Origin: Halomonas sp.
GTDB lineage: Bacteria; Pseudomonadota; Gammaproteobacteria; Pseudomonadales; Halomonadaceae
Assembly (NCBI GenBank): GCA_018401555.1
Contig: JAGYKP010000085.1
Span: forward strand, 1-64,000
Length of the DNA stretch: 64,000 bases
Direction of reading: 5' to 3'
Shown here: positions 1-9,861 of the stretch, piece by piece
How the letters are laid out: each line of letters opens with the position of its first letter
Position numbering within the stretch: position 1 is the first letter of the stretch
Program-made: the position numbers and the translations under genes
Notes under the pieces: generated by a model
What the model was told of the DNA's origin: nothing
The model's input: only the letters and a program-made list of their open reading frames with translations
Databases searched by the model: none

Positions 1-1
1 G

Positions 2-155
2 GACGGCTTTGCATGCCTCACCGAGCAGAACCCGGTCGCTGGTGGGGAGGGTGGCTCACCGATTCTATGCGCTGTCCAAGGGCACGATTACTGCTGAGGG
101 GCCTGTCGACCCCAGTCAAATCGACACCCTGCAGGAATACAAGTTGTGGTCTAGC
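2..155 (+). pseudogene. 3' remnant of a LivF/UrtE-type ABC ATPase
   Basis: The left edge holds the tail of an ABC-transporter ATPase of the branched-chain amino acid/urea type. Reading from base 2 gives LTEQN, the L-x-EQN stretch that follows the Walker B region in LivF proteins. After a frame change near base 60 the other frame gives HRFYALSKGTITAEG and then TLQEY, which match the usual ADRFYVL..GRIVAEG and LQEYLxV ends of these ATPases. The gene is cut by the window edge and has at least one frameshift, so it is called broken. It lies just before a broken periplasmic binding protein gene of the same transporter class. Confidence 0.5.
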
Positions 156-259
156 GGATGTGGATATCCGATATTTTTCGCTCCGGTACTCGGCACGACC
201 GGGAAGTGATGTTCGAAGCGTGCCACGACATGACAATGATAAATCAGGAGAAATAGACA

Positions 260-1461
260 ATGCGGTATCGTCACGACAGATGTCGCCGTGCCTTGCCGCC
301 AGCCTAACGTGTGCGGGTCTTTCTGTTTGGGGTGGCGGCACAGGACAAATCGCCGGTGAAAAATTGGCGCCGTGACTTCTCTCTCCGGCGTGCTTCTCTC
401 AGCAGGGGCGAAGAGGTTGCTGCGGGGATCGAGTTCGCCGTCGAGCAGGCCAATGCCGATGGTGGTATCGACGGGCGGGCCGATCGAAGATCCAGGTCAG
501 CGATGACGAGAGCACCCCCGAGGCCGGTCGGCGCGTCGCCGAGAAGCTCGCCGGGATGTGCTACAATCTGCTGATCGGGCCGATTTCCTCTTCCATTTCC
601 ATGACTCTCTCCAAGAGTTTAGATCGCTGGGATGCGCTGTTTTTCGGCACCCTGAGCAAGGCCGACATGTTGACCGGTGAGTCCTGCAGCCCGCGCATGT
701 TCCGTACCAACCATTCGGACAGTATGGACTTGGCCATGATGCGTGAGTGGCTGCCAGAGGTTGAGGAGGAGAAGTTCGGCATCATCGCTGCGGATTATAC
801 TTGGGGTCAGGACTCTGCGGAGTTTTTTGAGAAAACTGCTGATCAGCTGGGCAAGAGCGTCGAGGTCGCGCTTTGCCCGCCGCTGGGCACCACTGATTTC
901 GCGCCCTACATCGCCCAGCTGAATGCCGCCGACATTGATGCCCCTGTGGGATTGCCCCGGTCGGTCGAGGCTGCCATAGCCTTTGCTCCAGCAGGCAGAA
1001 AATTATGGCTTGACCCGACAAGCGGTTCGTTGGTCATGCCTTCATCTTCCAACCATCTAGTTGAAGCCACTGAAGACGCCATGCAGGGCGTCTGGGGCAA
1101 CATCGGCTATGGCCCAGAGATCGACACTGAGCTCAACAACGACTTTGTGTCAGCCTGGCAGGAGGAGTTCGAACGGCTGCCTACCGAGAACGAGGGGCAG
1201 GCCTACAACGGCATGCAGGTCATCTTTGAGGGCGTTCGCAAGGCCGACAGTGTAGAGCCTGAAGCCATCGCCGAGGCGTTGGAAGGAGCCACGCTGGAGA
1301 CAGTCTATGGTCCCGCGACCATGCGTGCTGAGGACCATCAGCTGGTTATCCCGAGCTTCATCGGCCAGGTGAAAGCAGTCGACAGCGCTCTGCGACCGGT
1401 CATCGAGGAGCGCTTCCCGGTCTCTATCTATGCTGGCGCCAACCCGGCCTGCGAACTCTAA
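260..1461 (+). pseudogene. Broken periplasmic binding protein of a branched-chain amino acid/amide ABC transporter
   Basis: A ligand-binding protein of the Peripla_BP_6 type (LivK/UrtA/FmdD) is spread over several frames. An ATG at 260 follows AAATCAGGAGAAATAGAC, which contains a good ribosome site. The signal peptide (LAASLTCAGLSVWGGG), the GEEVAAGIEFAVEQANADGG segment and the DDESTPEAGRRVAEKLAG segment each lie in a different frame. From about 556 to the stop one frame carries most of the protein. Inside it, bases ~983-1030 match the family better in another frame (LQQAENYGLTRQAV), so two opposite shifts cancel there. With at least four indels the gene cannot work as read. Substrate is not known. 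Confidence 0.75.
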
Positions 1462-1476
1462 CTATTAACTGATCAC

Positions 1477-1510
1477 ATGGCCATCGCACGTTTTTTGCGT
1501 CGATGGCCAT
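1477..1510 (+). terminator. Hairpin after the binding-protein pseudogene
   Basis: ATGGCCATCG (1477-1486) pairs with CGATGGCCAT (1501-1510), 16 bases after the stop codon. The loop holds a run of six T, but there is no T-tract after the stem, so termination is possible rather than certain. Confidence 0.4.
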
Positions 1511-1795
1511 TCTCGGATACTCATCTGCTATACAGCCGAAGTTGAAATTAGCTGTCGGGTCCCGTGTGATTCACCACCCGTTTGGTAAATAAATCAGGCT
1601 GCTTGTTTGCCACTTCATCGCTGCGATCGGCGGCTAATGTTGAAGTGGCTTCGCAGGTTTGACCACGGACCGTAGGTGCCGTAGTTGCCTCGCTGTGCAA
1701 CTTGAGGTTCATGAGCCTGCTCCCAAATTAATTGCTGAGAGGCTCACTGGCTGCCAGAAGGGATAACTGCTATAGTTCATTTGATAAACCTGAAT
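1511..1795. other. Non-coding gap, nothing recognised
   Basis: No frame on either strand gives a protein that I recognise. A 9-bp inverted repeat (GCCACTTCA / TGAAGTGGC) sits near 1609-1649. The stretch separates the transporter remnant from the IS481-type remnant. Confidence 0.4.
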
Positions 1796-2307
1796 CCTAC
1801 ATCTATAGTTTATAGGAATGTGGAAAAAGAAGCAATTCGAACATTGGCAGGTGCCTTCACAGATGTCCATTTGCAGGTAGCCGATCGGGTGGCGTTTGAA
1901 TGATGGCTTGTCCGTCGGCTCATCGGTCTGACGAGGTAGCTGGCTGATCCCGTGGCGCGCATACAGCCGATGCAGGCTCTGAAAGCGTCAGATGAGGAAT
2001 AAAGCGCTGGAGCGCAAAGAGGCAGTCATCCAGGGCGAGCCAAGTGGTGCGACGAAAGGTGATCGCCGCGGCCTCTTCAAGGTCCGACAAGGAGGTAGAG
2101 CTTGGCTGCTTGGGGCCCATGCGCTCATCTTCCACGGAACTCCGACGCCGCCACTTGCGCACCGTTTTGGGGTTGAGGTTGTAACGGCGGCTCAGCTCCG
2201 CGATCGAAGCTGACGATCGCTGTATGTGTTTTCGGATGGCGTGCGTGGTCTTGGCGCGTTGATGAAGTACTTGAGCCATGGATCCTCTCGTACCATGGAC
2301 CATTACA
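1796..2307 (-). mobile_element. Decayed IS481-family insertion sequence (transposase N-terminal part)
   Basis: On the minus strand an ATG at 2279 opens MAQVLHQRAKTTHAIRKHIQ, followed by the helix-turn-helix segment LSRRYNLNPKTVRKWRRRS and then WLALDDCLFALQRFIPHL, the standard start of IS481-type transposases. At about 1990 the frame breaks. The next frame continues with RLYARHGISQLPR and HPIGYLQMDI, the start of the DDE domain, and then homology fades near 1800. The catalytic core is missing, so the element is dead. TGTAATGGTCCATGG, read inward from 2307, may be its surviving end because IS481 ends usually start with TGT. No matching left end was seen. Confidence 0.7.
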
Positions 2308-2323
2308 CTCCGGGACTAAAAAC

Positions 2324-2698
2324 CTAATCTTCCGTACTTACAAGCCAGCTTTCCACCGTCTCTGAGTCGTACTCGTCTTTCCACGCCTTCAGCGTCTTCT
2401 GATTGCCGCCACGGGTTTCGACTACCTCACCCGTATTCGGGTTCTTGTAGATCTTGAGCTTCCGCTTGGCGCGACCTGAGGTCTTTTTTCTGCTTGATGA
2501 TTTGTTGGCTTTGGGCGTCGGGTCGAGCAGATTGATGACGTCGGAAGCCGACTTGTCGAACTCCCGCATCAGAGTCTCAAGATGGTTCTTGAAGTCGAGC
2601 TCGGCCTTGAGTTGCTCGTCATTCTTCAGATTGTCCAGCTCTTCCTGAAGCTGCTTGAGCTGCTGTTCTTTCTGCATGTAGGTGTTCAGTAGTGACAT
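2324..2698 (-). CDS. mvaT: MvaT-family H-NS-like nucleoid protein
   Basis: A 124-residue xenogeneic silencer of the MvaT/MvaU family. It starts MSLLNTYMQKEQQLKQLQEE, a coiled-coil oligomerisation segment (about residues 1-55) closely like pseudomonad MvaT. Then follow the LLDP motif, a lysine-rich linker and the C-terminal DNA-binding part with KNPNTGEVVETRGGNQKTLK. The ATG at 2698 was chosen because it gives the family's usual N-terminus and has GGAG upstream; an earlier in-frame ATG at 2749 would add 17 unrelated residues. MvaT proteins bind AT-rich, often foreign DNA and repress it. The neighbouring IS remnant and the island-rich window fit that role, but direct targets here are inference. 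Confidence 0.88.
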   Translation of the reverse strand: MSLLNTYMQKEQQLKQLQEELDNLKNDEQLKAELDFKNHLETLMREFDKSASDVINLLDPTPKANKSSSRKKTSGRAKRKLKIYKNPNTGEVVETRGGNQKTLKAWKDEYDSETVESWLVSTED

Positions 2699-2973
2699 GG
2701 AGTGATCTCCGGGCTGTGCCCAATCGTTGCTGTCTGTCGTGACCACCATTTCTGGTGGCGGTATGAAAAGTATGCTTTACCTTGATATCTTATTACTTAA
2801 TGGCTATCCCTTCAATGCAGCAGATAGCATGCAGTAGGCATTAACCTAATTTTCTTGGTTTGGAGTCGCTTTATGTCAGGTCATAAAGTTAAATGAGCTG
2901 AGGTGGTGGAGTATGGCCTCGGGCAGGGTGGTATCGTGTAGGGCACCCACGATCGAACAGGCGCTTCTCTACC

Positions 2974-3909
2974 ATGTTGAACTCTCGGGCGCTCGCTTAT
3001 CTCAGCGAAGTGATGCGGCGCGGCTCGCTGCGTCAGGCCGCTACCTATCTGAACATCGATGTGGCCGCTATCAGCCGCCAGATCCGTCAATTGGAGGAGG
3101 TTGTCGATGCCCAGGTGATGGAGCGTCATGCGGGTGGTGTCCGGCTTACCGAGGCGGGTCGCCTGCTGGTGGAGCACTTCCACGCCCAGCACGATGCCGA
3201 ATCGGCGGTGATCTCCCGACTGTCGGCGCTGCAAGGCCTGGTGAGTGGCCAGGTCCGTATCGCGGTGGGGGAGGGGTTTATCGCCGACCTGATCTCGGCG
3301 CCGATGCAGACCTTCATGACTGCCTACCCGGGCATCCAGCTGGAGGTCATCATGGCGGGAGTCAACGAGGCCATGGCGCTGGTTAAGCAGCGTGACGTCG
3401 ACCTGGCCCTGCTCTATGCACCGCCGGTGGACACTCAGCTGGAATGCCATGTCGAGACACGACAGCCCCTCGATCTGATCGTGCCCGCCGGCCACCCGCT
3501 CACCTCAACAGAAGCGCCGGTGACGCTACAGGAGCTCAGCGACTGGCCCATCGGGCTGATGGACAGCCCCTTCGGGATGCGCCAGATGGTGGACGCCGTG
3601 GCACACCAAGAGCGTCTGGCCATCACCCCCCGCCTGCATACCAACTCCGTGGCGGTGCTCAAGAACTTCGTACGCTCGGGGATCGGCATCACCTTCATGC
3701 CCGAGCTGACGGTCGCCGAGGAGATCCGCCAGGGTGACATCGCCGTTCTGCCGATGGCCTATCCGGTCCTCAGCGAGGCCCGTGCGCAGATCGTGAGCCT
3801 GGCTGGGCGCGAGCTTACCGTGGCAGCCAGTGCCTGCCTCGACCACCTTCGTCGGGGGATGCGTTTCTTCAACTCTGATGCCCCGCGATTGCTTGAGAGT
3901 AGATGTTGA
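2974..3909 (+). CDS. LysR-family transcriptional regulator
   Basis: A 311-residue LysR-type activator/repressor. Residues 1-60 form the winged helix-turn-helix (AYLSEVMRRGSLRQAATYLN, then ISRQIRQLEE). The effector-binding domain covers about 88-295, starting at GQVRIAVGEGF. It reads in the same direction as the TRAP transporter and dipeptidase genes downstream and is the likely controller of that set. A dyad overlapping its stop codon is a candidate binding site. The ligand cannot be told from sequence. A short upstream leader without genes separates it from the divergent mvaT. Confidence 0.88.
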   Translation: MLNSRALAYLSEVMRRGSLRQAATYLNIDVAAISRQIRQLEEVVDAQVMERHAGGVRLTEAGRLLVEHFHAQHDAESAVISRLSALQGLVSGQVRIAVGEGFIADLISAPMQTFMTAYPGIQLEVIMAGVNEAMALVKQRDVDLALLYAPPVDTQLECHVETRQPLDLIVPAGHPLTSTEAPVTLQELSDWPIGLMDSPFGMRQMVDAVAHQERLAITPRLHTNSVAVLKNFVRSGIGITFMPELTVAEEIRQGDIAVLPMAYPVLSEARAQIVSLAGRELTVAASACLDHLRRGMRFFNSDAPRLLESRC

Positions 3910-3920
3910 TAAAATATCAA
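3906..3920 (+). promoter_or_regulatory. Candidate LysR-type operator before the TRAP operon
   Basis: TTGATAAAATATCAA is a perfect dyad with a 3-base centre and contains the T-N11-A core of LysR boxes. It overlaps the lysR stop codon and lies about 96 bases before the dctP start. The assignment to this regulator is inference. Confidence 0.45.
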
Positions 3921-4015
3921 TGCAATCAGGTTTGAATAGTCAACGCGTCAACGCCTAGTCTGCTGATATACCGGCGTCGCCGGGTCTTCACCAACAACAA
4001 GCCATGGAGATCAGC

Positions 4016-5076
4016 ATGACCCTGTCTACTCGCAAGCCTCTCACCTCTCGTATTGGTCGTTCCTTAGCCGGTGCACCGCTTCTGACGGCCTGTCTCGCCG
4101 CTGCCTTTGCCGGCAGTGCCCAGGCCGCCACCACCGTCAACATCGGCTATAACGGCGCGCCGGATCCCGAGAAGAATGCCGTGCACGTCTTCGCCACCAA
4201 CCTGAAGCAACTGGTCGAGGACAAGACCGAGGGTGAGATCGAGCTGAAGCTCTACGCCAACAGCCAGCTGGGCGAAGAGCAGGAGCGCATGGAGCAGGTA
4301 ATGAACACCCCCAGTCTCAACATCGCCTCCTTCGCCGGCATGTCGCCGGTGGTGCCTGAGATCTTCGTCAGCGCGATTCCCTTCCTGTTCGACGACTTCG
4401 AATCGGCGCGCACCTTCTTCGACGAGGGCCAGTACTGGCAGGCGGTGGAAGACGCGCTGCGTGAGCGTACCGGCCTGGAGCTGCTCGCCGTGGTGGAGGA
4501 GGGCGGTTTCCTGGCCTTCACCAACGACGAGCGCCCGATCTCTTCACCCGAGGACTTCGAGGGGTTGCGCTTCCGCGCCATGGACCCCAGCCAGGTCGCC
4601 CTCTACGAGGCCTTCGGCGCCTCCGGCACCCCGATCCCGTGGACCGAGGTCTACATGGCGCTGCGCACCGGGGTTGCCGATGGCCAGATGAACCCGCCCA
4701 TGTACATCATCCTCGGCAGCCTCTATGAGGTGCAGGACTACCTCACCCTGGCCAATATCCAGTACTCGGACCAGTTCCTGGTCGGCAACGGCGCGATGAT
4801 CGATGGATGGGACGAGGAGATGCGTGGCGCCTTCCTGGAGGCCGTCGAGGAGGCCAACCAGATGGCCCGTGAACACAACGCGGCTCAGGTGGACGAGCGT
4901 ATCGCCTTCCTCGAAGAGCAGGGCATGGAAATCATCCGGCCGTCTCAGGAAGAGTTGGATGAGTTTCGTGAGCTGGGCCAGCCGCCTACCTGGAGTGGCT
5001 AGGCGAGCGTGACATAGAGCCGCGCTTCATCGAGATGGCACTCGAAGACGCCGGCATGACCCACCTGACCGAGTAA
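4016..5076 (+). CDS. dctP: TRAP transporter solute-binding protein DctP (single-base frameshift near the 3' end)
   Basis: A periplasmic solute receptor of a TRAP transporter. It has a signal peptide ending GSAQA about 37 residues in, then the DctP fold with NSQLGEEQERMEQV and the LRFRAMDP region around the substrate arginine. The ATG at 4016 is preferred to 4004 because GGAG lies 6 bases before it. The open frame ends at 5002 with ..GQPPTWSG, but one base earlier the other frame carries on as AYLEWLGERDIEPRFIEMAL to a stop at 5076, the usual DctP end. So one base appears lost near 4983, either a real deletion or a sequence error. Substrate is unknown. The companion permease genes follow directly. 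Confidence 0.85.
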
Positions 5077-5149
5077 GTCATCGCCATCCCACGGGGCAGG
5101 CCTCCGTGCCTGCCCTGGGTCTCAAACCGCGACAATCCCGGAATCCTTC

Positions 5150-5656
5150 ATGTCATCCCTCAACGCTCGCGTGCTGGGTATCAGCCGCCGTGTGTCATTG
5201 TCTGTGGCCAGCACACTGCTGCTGATCGATCTGGCCATCATTCTGTATGGCGTCTTCATGCGCTACCTCGCCGGTGGGGCCCCCATCTGGACGGATGAGC
5301 TGGCTCGCTACCTGATCATCGGCAGCGTCCTGCTGGCCGCCGGTGCCGTCTGGGTCGAGGGCGGCCATATGCGGGTCGCGCTGATCGAGCGGCTGCTGCC
5401 GGTGTCGCTGCGCCGTCTGCTCAACCTGTACCAATGGCTGCTCACGCTCAGCATCGCCATCGCCGCGGCGATCTTCAGCTATCGCTATGCGCAGTCGGTT
5501 TCCATGTTCACCAGTCAGGGGCTGGGGATCAGCCGCACGGTGCCGATGATGGCGATGCCGATCGGTTTTGCGCTGCTGGCCTGGCAGGCGCTCTGGTACG
5601 GACCGGCTCCCCTCAAGGAACTGTCGGAGACGGCGGAGACGGAGGAAGCGTCATGA
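5150..5656 (+). CDS. dctQ: TRAP transporter small permease DctQ
   Basis: 168 residues with four predicted membrane helices, typical for the small TRAP subunit. FMRYLAGGAPIWTDELARYL is the conserved DctQ motif between helices 1 and 2. It follows dctP after 73 bases and overlaps the dctM start by 4 bases (ATGA), so the two permease genes are translationally coupled. With DctM it forms the sodium- or proton-driven membrane part that takes substrate from DctP. Confidence 0.88.
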   Translation: MSSLNARVLGISRRVSLSVASTLLLIDLAIILYGVFMRYLAGGAPIWTDELARYLIIGSVLLAAGAVWVEGGHMRVALIERLLPVSLRRLLNLYQWLLTLSIAIAAAIFSYRYAQSVSMFTSQGLGISRTVPMMAMPIGFALLAWQALWYGPAPLKELSETAETEEAS

Positions 5657-6931
5657 CCCTGACCATGCTCGCTGTCTTCCTGGTGCACGTGTTGCTGGGG
5701 CTGCCGTTGTTCGTCTCCCTGCTGGCCACCTCACTGGTGGGCTTCCTGTTCGTCGACCCCAGCATGATTCCGCGCATGCTGCCGCAGCAGTTCTTCGGCG
5801 GCATCAATGCCTTCTCGCTGATGGCTATCCCGCTGTTCATCCTGGCCGGCAACCTGATGAACGTGACTCGCCTCACCGATCGCCTGATGGCCTTCGCCAA
5901 GCTGCTGGTGGGCCACCTGCGCGGGGGCATGGGGCACGTCAACGTGGTGTCTAGCGTGTTCTTCGCCGGGGTCAACGGCTCGGCGGTCGCCGATACCTCG
6001 GCGCTGGGCTCGCTGCTGGTCCCACCGATGCGCAAGGAAGGCTACTCCACCGCCTTCGCCGCCGGGCTCACCGCCGGCAGCTCGCTGATCGGGCCGATCA
6101 TTCCGCCGAGCATCTTCATGATCCTCTATGCCTCGCTGACCAACACCTCGGTGGGCGACCTCTTCCTGGCGAGGCGTGATCCCCGGGCTGCTGCTGGGCG
6201 TGGCCTTCATGGGCATGAACGCCTGGTATGCCTGGCGCGTCGGCATGGAGAAGCGGGGCGGGCTGCCCAGCGCACGGGAACTGCTGGTCACTGCGGTAGG
6301 GGCACTCCCGGCATTGGTGGCCCCCTTCATCATCGTGGCGGGTATCGTGCTGGGGTTCGTCACGCCGACCGAGTCCGGTGCCCTGACCGCCCTGTATGTG
6401 GCGCTGTGCGGTGCCGCACTTGGCAACCTGCGCCTGGCCGACCTGTGGAAAGCCATCGTCGATACCACGCGCCTCACCTCGGCCATCTTCCTGATCATGG
6501 CCGCCTCGGCCACCATCAGCTGGCTGCTCTCCTACGCCCAGGTGCCCAACCAGTTTGTCGAGCTGCTGGCTCCGTACATCGAGCAGCCGGTGGTGATCCT
6601 GCTGATGCTGAGCCTGATCACCTTCGTCACCGGCATGTTCATGGAGGAGGTGTCGGCGTTGATGCTGCTGACACCGATCTTCTCCCCGGTGGCGATGATG
6701 GCCGGGATCGACCCGGTGCACCTGGGCATCATCATCACACTCAACATCACCATCGCCTTGATCACACCGCCCATGGGCGCCTGCGTGTTCGTCGCCGCTG
6801 CGGTCAGCCGCTTGGAGATCGTGTCACTGTTTCGGACCATCTGGCCCTTTGTGCTGACGGCGGTGCTGGTGCTGTTGCTCCTGATCCTGTTCCCGGGGCT
6901 GACGCTCTGGCTCCCCACACTGCTTGGATAG
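5653..6931 (+). CDS. dctM: TRAP transporter large permease DctM (one-base insertion)
   Basis: The large 12-helix TRAP permease. The first frame runs from MTLTMLAVFLVHVLLGLPLF through NGSAVADTSALGSLLVPPM and GPIIPPSIFMILYA, all classic DctM segments. At about 6170 it would leave the family, while the frame one base later goes on as GVIPGLLLGVAFMG and continues to the stop at 6931, including MFMEEVSALMLLTPI and ITPPMGACVFVAA. One extra base in GGCGAGGCGTG explains this. With the frame restored it is about 426 residues, normal for the family. Either the gene is freshly broken or the base is an error. Confidence 0.85.
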
Positions 6932-6935
6932 TGCA

Positions 6936-7695
6936 ATGACGGATTCCCTTTCTCAGCTGACTGCCACCCCGATCGTCGAGAGGTCCGAACCGAACTGGCC
7001 GGTGCTGAGCCGGATCCCCATCCAGGGCAGCGACGAGCCGCTGATGCCGCTCAGCCTGGCGCCGGCACCGATCAAGGTGTTCCCCGTGTACGCCAAGCAG
7101 GGGCTTGCCGGGTGCGGTGAACGAGTGCTACGTGCGGGAGGGGGTCTATCGCCGTCTGCTCAGGGTGGCGCGTTCGCTGCCCCAAGGAATGGGGCTGATC
7201 ATCCTCGACGGCTGGCGACCCTGGCGGGTGCAGCAGTACCTCTTCGACACCCTGCAGGAGGCGATTCGCGCCCATCATCCCGAGCTCGACCAGGAAGAGC
7301 TGCTGGCCCGCACCCGGGAGTTCGTCTCGGTACCTAGCCGTGAGCCGGATGCTCCCAGTCCCCACCTGACCGGTGGGGCGGTGGATGTCACGCTGAGCGA
7401 TGCCGATGGGTTACCGCTCGACATGGGCACGCTCTTCGATGAAGCCGTGCCGGCCTCGCACACGGCCTACTTCGAGACCCTGGAAGACCTGACAGAGACC
7501 CAGCGGCAGATACTCGACAACCGCCGCCTGCTCTACTCAGTGATGCGCGAGGCGGGATTCACAAACCTGCCCAGCGAGTGGTGGCACTATGACTCCGGTG
7601 ACCAACTCTGGGCTCATTACGGGCAGCACGAACGGGCGATCTATGGCCCTGCCGAGCTGGAAACGGTCGAGAGTCGGTGGAGGAGGCAACTATGA
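6936..7695 (+). CDS. VanX/DdpX-type D-Ala-D-Ala dipeptidase (one-base insertion)
   Basis: A zinc D,D-dipeptidase of peptidase family M15D, restored length about 252 residues. The N-terminal frame gives IKVFPVYAKQG. One extra G near 7103 shifts it, and the next frame continues LPGAVNECYVREGVYRRL. Zinc and catalytic parts are intact: SPHLTGGAVDVTL holds the S-x-H-x(6)-D motif, SEWWHYD gives the glutamate base and second histidine, and GWRPWR carries the conserved arginine. There is no signal peptide, so it acts in the cytoplasm. It starts 4 bases after dctM, so it likely handles a D,D-dipeptide or related peptide brought in by the TRAP system. That pairing is inference. Confidence 0.8.
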
Positions 7696-7748
7696 TGCCA
7701 AGTCGCCAATAAAGTCACGATCATAGGGAATCGAAAGTTAAGTAAAAA

Positions 7749-7775
7749 GCCCTGGCAAAATAGCGTTGCCAGGGC
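7749..7775 (+). terminator. Terminator-like hairpin after the dipeptidase gene
   Basis: GCCCTGGCAA pairs perfectly with TTGCCAGGGC around a 7-base loop. A run of five A before it would give a T-tract for transcripts coming from the right, so it may work in both directions, closing the TRAP operon and the minus-strand mobV remnant. Confidence 0.65.
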
Positions 7776-7960
7776 GGTATTTAATTGGATAGTTCTTGTC
7801 GTTAGGTACTGTCACCCTTTGCTAAGTTTTTTTCTGTTAACGCTCAAATGATGAAGGTGGACGCTTACCTTTTGGGTGAATCGCAGGGCTCACTCCCCGA
7901 CGAGGGTGAGAAGTATGCAATTCGGGGCTGATTTCTCAGCCAAGGTCTTGCCGCGATTGC

Positions 7961-9238
7961 TCAGGGTCCCGTCACCGTTAAAAGACCACTTTCCATCCAC
8001 CTTGTCAGTGTCTTCTCAAGGTCGTCGCGAACCATAGCCAAGCGCCATAACTGTATGCGCTGATGGTTATCCAGACGAGCCAGAGTTTCGGCTGGCATGT
8101 GTTGAATTTTCGTGGCTTTTTCGTTTTCCTGTTTTTTGCGTTCGACCCTTTCAACTTCCTGGCGTTTGGCATTTTCCCGTTTCTTAGCTTCTTCTTCTTT
8201 CTGGCGTTCTCTGAGGCGGTCCGCAGAGAATTCCCGAATACCTTTAACCTCATCATCGGTCAGGCCAGCTACAAGAGAGGCTGTATTTCTCCCGTATCCG
8301 TCGGTGCGCCTCGATTTCCCTTTCCAGAGCAGCTTCGGTACGACGAGCGGTTTCCGCCATCCCGTTAGCTACGCTTTTTCTCTATGTCTGCTTTAGCCGC
8401 ACTTTCCGACGATAGGGGCGTAGTGATCAACTACAAGGGATGTTATTCGTGCGGCGTGCTCATCAGGACTTTCTTTCGACCAAAGCATGCCTTGGAACTC
8501 GAGGTCTTTGGAAGTCAGGTCGAGGTTACTTGCCATTTTACGGAGCAGAGCTTGGTGGTATTGCCTTGTTGTGACATGCGTTGCTGCTGAGTTGTGTAGC
8601 CCACGACGAAGTCCATTTGGTATGGCTACCTCTTCGGCAAACGTTGTCTGTAGTTCACGTAACTGATAACGTTTTCCCATATAATACGTAGCACTTAATG
8701 CTGTGCGTGATGGAACAGGAAGGCCCTAACCCCACGTACTATCTCGCCATCCCGTTTTCCTACGATGACTTCGCGTTTCCGTGTGGTCGCAGGATGGCGT
8801 ACCAGAGGTACTACATAAACAACGAGGTGGGGTGTCTGTTCATCTAGTTGTACGTTTACACCGACGATATTGTCAGCACCGTGTCGATTCTCCAAGTAGG
8901 CAAGAGCATCTCGAAAGTATTTTTCCCATTCAACGGGGCCGCCCTGCTCGGAGAATGCCTCATGTGGTGCAGATACAATGTATTCGATAACACGTACAGA
9001 GTTGTCAGTCACATTGTCAGCAAGTTCAAGGCGCTTACGAACTTCGGCCTGTACCTCTTTTGGGCTAGATGCTGGACGCCAGTCCTGATTCAGATGTGTA
9101 CGGCTACTGTCAGCATGAGGTACTGGCATCGTGCGATACGTATGAGACGAGGCTTGCCCCCAGCTTGTTCTTGTTGAGCTTCACTACACGGATAACTGTA
9201 GCACCGTGAGGGCTTTTGGCATTGGGAGGAATTTTCAT
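7961..9238 (-). pseudogene. Broken MobV/Pre-type plasmid relaxase
   Basis: A rolling-circle-type conjugative relaxase in pieces. The ATG at 9238 follows AAGGAGCTAG. The first frame reads to LNKNKLGAS, a loss in the GGGGG run shifts it, and the next frame gives TYRTMPVPHADSSRTHLNQ and later LDEQTPHLVVYVVPL, the DE-x-TPH relaxase motif in which the usual third histidine is replaced by V. After another break come LRELQTTFAEEV and GLRRGLHNS, a MobV core motif (LxxLQTxF..GLxRG). The charged coiled-coil tail (RQKEEEAKKRENAKRQEV) is read in yet another frame and ends at 7961. The total length fits a ~420-residue MobV. At least three frame changes mean it is dead; it marks a former plasmid. Confidence 0.8.
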
Positions 9239-9291
9239 TCTAGCTCCTTCGTTTCATGTGTTTGATATCAAGAGGAGGCTTGTACGTGGCC

Positions 9292-9765
9292 CCCACCATC
9301 TATACAGGGGTCAGGCTCCTGGGATTTGCGATGAAGCAGAGACATTTTCCAGAGCCTCCTGTGGCATCGCACCTGAATGAACCCTGTGCAGCCTGGTGGG
9401 GCCAGGAGCACTCGCAGCTCACCTCACCATCTATACAGGGGTCAGGCTCCGGGGGTTTGCGATGAAGCAGGAGACATTTTTCAGTACCTCTGTGGCATCG
9501 CGCCTGAATGAACCCTGTGCAGCTCGGTGGGTCAGGGCACTCGCAGCTCACCTCACCATCTATACAGGGGTCAGGCTCCAGGGATTTGCGATGAAGCAGA
9601 GACATTTTTTTCAGAGCCTCTGTGGCATCGCACCTGAATGAACCCTGTGCAGCCTGGTGGGCCAGGAGCACTCGCAGCTCACCTCACCATCAATACAGGG
9701 GTCAGGCTCCAGGAATTTGCGATGAAGCAGAGACATTTTTTTCAGAGCCTATGTGGCATCGCATC
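9292..9765. repeat. Four ~130-bp palindromic tandem repeats upstream of mobV
   Basis: Units begin at about 9301, 9432, 9561 and 9692, so the period is 129-131 bp; the last unit is partial. Each opens with TATACAGGGGTCAGGCTCC (AATACAGG in the last) and then GGATTTGCGATG. Later in the unit come CTCTG, CATCGCA, CCTGA and CCCTGT, the reverse complements in reverse order of CAGAG, TGCGATG, TCAGG and ACAGGG, so each unit can fold into one long imperfect stem. The array sits right upstream of the minus-strand mobV start, where origins of transfer or replication usually lie in mobV plasmids. The opening motif recurs before both AlpA genes at 33.6 and 39.3 kb. Confidence 0.8.
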
Positions 9766-9861
9766 GGAAGTGAGATAGCAAGATCTGAAGCTAAGGAGGA
9801 CATGAGCCCTACGGAGGGTCAGAACCAAGCTGTATGCCCCTAGGGTGTTCCAGTTGACGAA

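Noticed and set aside
9396..9641. Short open frames inside the ~130-bp repeats
   Set aside because: They repeat with the DNA unit, have no ribosome sites and match no family; the palindromic structure explains the DNA better.
9292..9765. CRISPR array
   Set aside because: Units are ~130 bp with no short repeat/spacer pattern and no cas genes nearby. The 97-bp and 22-bp arrays fail for the same reason.
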